Shown here: in pieces, positions 60,485-64,000 of the stretch
Layout of the letters: each line of letters starts with the position of its first letter
Numbering within the stretch: position 1 is the stretch's first letter
NCBI GenBank assembly: GCA_016867725.1
Contig: VGIX01000003.1
Span: 1 to 64,000 of the forward strand
Reading direction: 5' to 3'
DNA from: Candidatus Effluviviaceae Genus I sp.
GTDB taxonomy: Bacteria; Joyebacterota; Joyebacteria; Joyebacterales; Joyebacteraceae
Length of the DNA: 64,000 nucleotides
Position numbers and translations under genes: made by a program
Notes under the pieces: generated by a model
What the model saw: only the letters and a program-made list of their open reading frames with translations
Databases searched by the model: none
What the model was told of the DNA's origin: nothing

Positions 60485-61201
60485 ATGAGGACCCTGTTCG
60501 TTATCGCGGCCGCTCTGCTCTGCGTGACTCCGGCGTTCGCCACGGTGCACAACTACAGCTGGGAGAACGGCGGCACCGTCCTCGCCACCTACGGAGCCAA
60601 CTGCGTCGGCATCGCGAACGTGTGCGGCCCGCAGAGCGGCATCTACGGCACAGGCAGCTCGGCGCCCGGTGGCTCCGCGGGCTTCACCGTCCCCGGCGCC
60701 TGCCAGGGCAACTGCTACCTGCACGTCGCCGAGGACCCGCACACCGGGACGCCGTCCGTCGTCGTGGCGTGGATCAAGGGGCTCCAGATCGGTGACACGA
60801 TCTTCGCCAACATCTGCCTGTACGACCCCTTCGAGGGCAGCTCCACGTTCCCGGGCATGAGGATCTGGGGCGCCTACACCTCCTGCACCGACCCGTCCGT
60901 GTACGAGGCGCCGGCCACGAACCCGTCGACCTACACCAACGGCAACCCCGCCTCGTGGAACACCGGGACCCCGGCCACGTCGTGGACCTGGACGTACAAC
61001 GACGCCACGGACCCGACGGGCTGCTTCCGCATCGAGGTGCGCTTCTACAGCACGCCGCCGACGGCCAACCCTCAGCACACGGACTTCTTCGTCGACAACG
61101 TCACCGTCGAGGTCCCGAGCTACTGCGAAGTGATCTTCCCGCAGGGCCAGTCGCCGGTCGAGAGCAGCACGTGGGGCGTCATCAAGGCCCTGTATAGGTA
61201 G
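60485..61201 (+). CDS. Secreted protein of unknown function
   Basis: A 238-residue protein with a signal peptide (RTLFVIAAALLCVTPAFA, cut near residue 20) and a mature part rich in Thr, Gly, Ser, Pro, Asn, Trp and Tyr, with at least eight cysteines. Segments like VAWIKGLQIGDTIFANICLY and FRIEVRFYSTPPTANPQHTD, then FFVDNVTVEV, look like a carbohydrate-binding or jelly-roll beta-sandwich. The end (PVESSTWGVIKALYR) resembles short C-terminal tails of secreted proteins in related lineages. I do not recognise the family. AAGGGAGGG is 4 nt before ATG 60485. Confidence 0.75.
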   Translation: MRTLFVIAAALLCVTPAFATVHNYSWENGGTVLATYGANCVGIANVCGPQSGIYGTGSSAPGGSAGFTVPGACQGNCYLHVAEDPHTGTPSVVVAWIKGLQIGDTIFANICLYDPFEGSSTFPGMRIWGAYTSCTDPSVYEAPATNPSTYTNGNPASWNTGTPATSWTWTYNDATDPTGCFRIEVRFYSTPPTANPQHTDFFVDNVTVEVPSYCEVIFPQGQSPVESSTWGVIKALYR

Positions 61202-61251
61202 GCCCAGGCGGCGCCGGCGGAGGATCTGCGCCGGACGCGCATCGAGGAGAC

Positions 61252-61286
61252 GCAGGGGCCCCGTCGAAAGGCGGGGCCTCCTGTTT
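61252..61286 (+). terminator. Terminator-like hairpin after the secreted-protein gene
   Basis: GGCCCCGTC and GGCGGGGCC pair around a GAAA tetraloop; with a one-base bulge the stem extends through CAGG/CCTG. It is followed by only TTT, so termination may be partial. Confidence 0.55.
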
Positions 61287-61302
61287 GGGGAAGCCGGCCG
61301 CC

Positions 61303-61331
61303 TTGACACCCCCGCGCGGGCGTGCTAGGCT
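61303..61331 (+). promoter_or_regulatory. Promoter of the 61428 TPR gene
   Basis: Consensus TTGACA (61303-61308), a 17-bp spacer and TAGGCT (61326-61331). Predicted start near 61338. Confidence 0.72.
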
Positions 61332-61355
61332 CCCGACACCAGAAGGAGCAGCATC

Positions 61356-61398
61356 GCACCGGCCCCGAAGGCCCCCGAACCGGGGGAGGGGCCGGTGC
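61356..61398 (+). promoter_or_regulatory. Stable hairpin in the leader of the 61428 gene
   Basis: GCACCGGCCCC (61356-61366) pairs perfectly with GGGGCCGGTGC (61388-61398), and CCCCC (61372-61376) with GGGGG (61382-61386) inside it. The stem buries the GTG at 61395 and a GGGGGAGGGG stretch that could otherwise act as a start site. Confidence 0.5.
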
Positions 61399-61427
61399 GA
61401 GCACACGGACCGACCCGGGAGGACACG

Positions 61428-62120
61428 TTGGGGAAGCGCACGCGCGTCACGAAGAAGGCCCTCAAGCACGACGCCTTCGTCGACACCACGGCGAAGGGCA
61501 CGAAGTTCATCGAGGAGCACATCAACCGGATCCTCATCGGCGCCGTCGTGCTCGTCGTGGCTGTCGGGGTGGTGTTCCTCGTGGTGCGCGGCCAGCGCAA
61601 CGCCGCGCGGCAGGCCAGCGCGCTTCTCTCCGTCGCCACGGAGTCCCTCAGCTCGGGGCTTCTTGCCCAGGCCTCAGACCAGTTCACGGGCCTCATCGAG
61701 CAGTATCCCGGCACCAGAGCCGCCGGGGCGGCCACGTGCTATCTCGGCACGATCAGGTTCCACGAGAAGGACTTCGACGGCGCGCTCCAGCACTTCCAGA
61801 CCTATCTCGACCGATACCGCAACCCCGGCAATCTCCGCAACCTCGCGCTCACCGGCAAGGCCTCCATCCTCGAGCACCGCCGCGAGTTCGCGGCCGCCGC
61901 CGACGCCTATCTCGCCATCGCCGCAGATGCAGGGGACCAGCACGCCACGGCCGCCCTCAACCTCATGAACGCCGTGCGCTGCTACCGCGCCCTGCAGGAC
62001 TGGCAGAGCATGAAGGGCACCGCCGAGCGCGTCGTCCGCGACTATCCCGACACGCCGTCGGCAGGCGATGCCCGCATCGCTCTCGCCGAAGCGTCCGGCC
62101 TCCTTGGACCACAGCCGTAG
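61428..62120 (+). CDS. Membrane-anchored TPR protein (YfgM-like)
   Basis: About 230 residues: a basic N-terminus (GKRTRVTKKALKHDAFVD), one transmembrane helix (ILIGAVVLVVAVGVVFLVV, about 35-55), then TPR repeats (about 60-225: GLLAQASDQFTGLIEQYPGT, KDFDGALQHFQTYLDRY, REFAAAADAYLAIAADAG). This is the form of YfgM/TPR_21 proteins, which assist secreted proteins near the translocon. TTG 61428 is preferred, 5 nt after GGGAGG (61417-61422); GTG 61395 lies in a stable hairpin. Its substrates are unknown. Confidence 0.78.
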   Translation: MGKRTRVTKKALKHDAFVDTTAKGTKFIEEHINRILIGAVVLVVAVGVVFLVVRGQRNAARQASALLSVATESLSSGLLAQASDQFTGLIEQYPGTRAAGAATCYLGTIRFHEKDFDGALQHFQTYLDRYRNPGNLRNLALTGKASILEHRREFAAAADAYLAIAADAGDQHATAALNLMNAVRCYRALQDWQSMKGTAERVVRDYPDTPSAGDARIALAEASGLLGPQP

Positions 62121-62194
62121 GGCACCAGGGCACCCCGAACACTCCGAGGTCCGGCTGTCCCGCCGCGCAGGTTCTCGGTCTTGCCTGTCTGTCG

Positions 62195-62210
62195 CATAAT
62201 CCGCATTATG
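62195..62210. repeat. AT-rich inverted repeat between convergent genes
   Basis: CATAAT-CCGC-ATTATG, a perfect 6-bp inverted repeat in an otherwise very GC-rich stretch between the TPR gene and leuS. On the + strand TTGCCT (62181-62186), 17 bp and CATTAT (62204-62209) also form a weak promoter-like pair overlapping it. No gene follows on that strand; the rest of 62121-62340 shows only GC-rich stems such as CAGCGG-CGCC-CCGCTG and CCCGCG-CGT-CGCGGG. Confidence 0.4.
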
Positions 62211-62340
62211 TAAACTATCGCACGGAGGCCTCGAGCCCGCTGCGACAGCAGCGGACACCCGACAGCGGCGCCCCGCTGCCGCGCCGCTCCCCCGCGCGTC
62301 GCGGGCGGCATCGGCGAACGGGAGCGCGTCCCGGGTGGCC

Positions 62341-64000
62341 CTACTGCTTCACGACGAGATTGAGCAGGCGGTCCTGCACGTAGATGACCCGAGCGAGGGA
62401 CGGCTGATCGAGGTACTTGCTGAGCTTGTCGTTCCGGCGAGCCAGCTCGAGCACGTCGTCCTGGGAGGACCCGCGGATCGCCTCGACCTGCCCGCGCAGC
62501 TTGCCGTTGACCTGGACCGCGATGGTCGCCGTGTCATCCGTGGCCGCGGCCTCGTTCCACACCGGCCAGGGCCCTCTGAAGATGGACGTCACGCCGCCGG
62601 CGCGCTGCCAGAGCTCCTCGCCGAGGTGCGGGACCATCGGCGCGAGCAGCACCACGAGGCTGCGCACGGCCTCGCCGATCACGGCGCGCTCGACGGGCGC
62701 CGGCGCGCGCCCTCCGAGCCCCTCCGCGAAGGACCTGGCGGCGTTCGCGAGCTCCATGACGGCGGCGACCGCCGTGTTGAAGCGGAACCCCTCGAAGTCG
62801 CGCGTGACCTTCCTGAGGGTCTGGTGGGTCTTCCTGTGCAGCGCCTCGACGCCGGCGGTCAGCTCCTGTCCCGCCAGCGCGGCGCCGTAGTCCGCGCGCG
62901 GATCGAACGGCCACTCCTCGGCCAGCGACCACACGCGGTTGAGGAACCTGTGGCACCCGTCGACCGACGCATCGGACCACTCCGCGTCCCGGTCCGGCGG
63001 GCCGATGAACAGCGTGTAGAGGCGTTCGGTGTCGGCGCCGTAGGCCGCGATGAGCTCGTCGGGCGGCACGACGTTGCCCTTCGACTTGGACATCTTCGAG
63101 CCGTCCTTGTAGATCATCCCCTGCGTGAAAAGCCGCTCGATCGGCTCGTCGAAGCCCAGAAGCCCCATGTCGTGCAGCGCCTTGGTCATGAACCTGACGA
63201 AGATCAGGTGCCCGCACGCGTGCTCCACGCCTCCTATGTACTGGTCCACCGGAAGCCACCGGTTGACGTCCTCGCTCACGAACGGGGCGCGCTCCTCCCG
63301 AGGCGAGATGTACCGGAAGAGGTACCAGCTCGAGTCCATGAACGTGTCGATCGTGTCCGTCTCTCGCCGCCCCTGCCCCCCGCACCTCGGACACACAGCC
63401 GCCATGAAGGTCGGCGACGTCGAGAGGGGCGACTCGCCCTTGCCGGTGAGCCGGATGTCGGTCGGGAGCACCACAGGCAGATCGCGCTCCGGCACCGCCT
63501 GGAGTCCGCACCGTTCGCAGTAGATGATCGGGATCGGCGTGCCCCAGTAGCGCTGTCGCGAGATGAGCCAGTCGCGAAGGCGGTAGCTCACGGCGCGTCG
63601 CCCCGTCCCGTTCGCCTGCATCCAGTCGGCGATCCGCTCCATGCCCTCGCGGTTCGGCATCCCGTTGAACTCGCCCGAGCCGGTCAGGACCCCGTCCTCC
63701 ACGTACGCCCCGTCCATGGCGTCCGGGGTGAGGCCTCCGGTCGGCCTATCGATGACGACGCGCACGGGCAGCCCGTAGCGCCTGGCGAACTCGAAGTCCC
63801 GCTGGTCGTGCGCCGGGACCGCCATCACCGCGCCCGTCCCGTACTCCATCAGCACGTAGTTGGCCACCCACACGGGAACCCGCTCGCCGGTGGCGGGGTT
63901 CACGACGTGCTTCCCGGTCCACATCCCTTCCTTCTCGACGTCGGCGGAGCTGCGCTCCAGCGTGCTCTGCCGCTTCGCGCGCTCTGCGAACGCCGCGACC
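62341..64000 (-). CDS. leuS: Leucyl-tRNA synthetase (N-terminus beyond window)
   Basis: Charges tRNA-Leu. About 553 C-terminal residues are visible. The editing (CP1) domain shows YVLMEYGTGAVMAVPAHDQRDFEFA; then RLRDWLISRQRYWGTPIPII, a zinc-binding-like CPRCGG, DTFMDSSWYLFRY, the catalytic GSKMSKSKGNVV loop (KMSKS), the anticodon-binding helical domain and a C-terminal extension ending NLVVKQ. The HIGH motif lies off the right edge. The reading frame is open to position 64000. Converges on the 61428 gene. Confidence 0.97.
   Translation of the reverse strand, partial: VAAFAERAKRQSTLERSSADVEKEGMWTGKHVVNPATGERVPVWVANYVLMEYGTGAVMAVPAHDQRDFEFARRYGLPVRVVIDRPTGGLTPDAMDGAYVEDGVLTGSGEFNGMPNREGMERIADWMQANGTGRRAVSYRLRDWLISRQRYWGTPIPIIYCERCGLQAVPERDLPVVLPTDIRLTGKGESPLSTSPTFMAAVCPRCGGQGRRETDTIDTFMDSSWYLFRYISPREERAPFVSEDVNRWLPVDQYIGGVEHACGHLIFVRFMTKALHDMGLLGFDEPIERLFTQGMIYKDGSKMSKSKGNVVPPDELIAAYGADTERLYTLFIGPPDRDAEWSDASVDGCHRFLNRVWSLAEEWPFDPRADYGAALAGQELTAGVEALHRKTHQTLRKVTRDFEGFRFNTAVAAVMELANAARSFAEGLGGRAPAPVERAVIGEAVRSLVVLLAPMVPHLGEELWQRAGGVTSIFRGPWPVWNEAAATDDTATIAVQVNGKLRGQVEAIRGSSQDDVLELARRNDKLSKYLDQPSLARVIYVQDRLLNLVVKQ

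Overview
The window is a gene-dense stretch (about 94% covered by genes) of a very GC-rich bacterial chromosome. It carries housekeeping and biosynthetic operons almost entirely on the + strand. A Gram-negative envelope is indicated by an LpxL-like acyltransferase, a LapA/LapB pair, an NlpD-like lipoprotein and a TonB-domain protein. The one large secreted protease (minus strand, 32805-35312) ends in a FlgD-like Ig 'PNPF...' module of the kind common in FCB-superphylum candidate phyla such as Eisenbacteria, Krumholzibacteriota or Latescibacterota. I infer such an uncultured lineage, but the sequence does not settle the phylum. No mobile element, phage, CRISPR array or rRNA was found.

Layout. 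1-184: rpsT (minus, cut by the window edge), divergent from uvrC. 373-7510: uvrC, ogt-type methyltransferase, xerD, CCA-adding/poly(A) polymerase family gene, scpA, scpB, rluB. 7483-14474: a promoter, then cmk-plsC-ispH-rpsA-mtaB-miaB. 14513-22390: lapA-lapB-TPR protein-mutS-mutL-miaA. 22426-26868: tRNA-Gly(CCC), then DUF512 radical-SAM-like protein-der-plsY-gpsA. 26937-32642: tRNA-Pro(GGG), lpxL-like, GT2, surE, pcm, COG2426 membrane protein, tRNA-Pro(CGG), LOG-like protein, NlpD-like LysM/M23 lipoprotein, apt, tRNA-Arg(CCT), terminators. 32805-36619: secreted lysyl-endopeptidase-like protease (minus), isoprenylcysteine-methyltransferase-like protein, cupin. 36665-51858: a continuous nucleotide-biosynthesis block, pyrB-C-K-D-F-E, guaB3-guaA, purB-C-F-H-E-A, headed by one promoter and a structured leader. 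51930-53727: folE2, an EF-Tu-domain-2-like small protein, an HTH protein. 53880-58964: TPR/TonB-domain protein, GT39-like transferase with TPR tail, ABC ATPase and permease. 59050-60146: four small redox/cysteine-type proteins. 60222-62120: secreted protein with a long structured leader, then a membrane TPR protein. 62341-64000: leuS (minus, cut).

Genes inside operons mostly overlap by 4 bases (ATGA or GTGA), which implies translational coupling. Promoters are recognisable at operon heads and tRNAs and share one grammar: TTGxxx, usually 17 bp, then TA-rich -10 forms such as TAGACT, TAGGCT, TAGAAT, TATAAT.

The most interesting observation is the pyrB leader. It carries a hairpin matching 12 of 14 positions of the PyrR-binding consensus ARUCCNGNGAGGYU, followed by a strong second hairpin and a third that covers the pyrB ribosome-binding site, yet no pyrR gene is present here. 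Because no promoter or terminator is visible between pyrE and purA, the same signal may sit in front of both pyrimidine and purine synthesis. Other items worth attention are a four-gene small-protein redox cassette with a stand-alone glycyl-radical-like domain, a perfect palindrome filling the spacer of the folE2 promoter, a cmk gene with no ATG/GTG/TTG start, and a multi-hairpin leader before a secreted protein.
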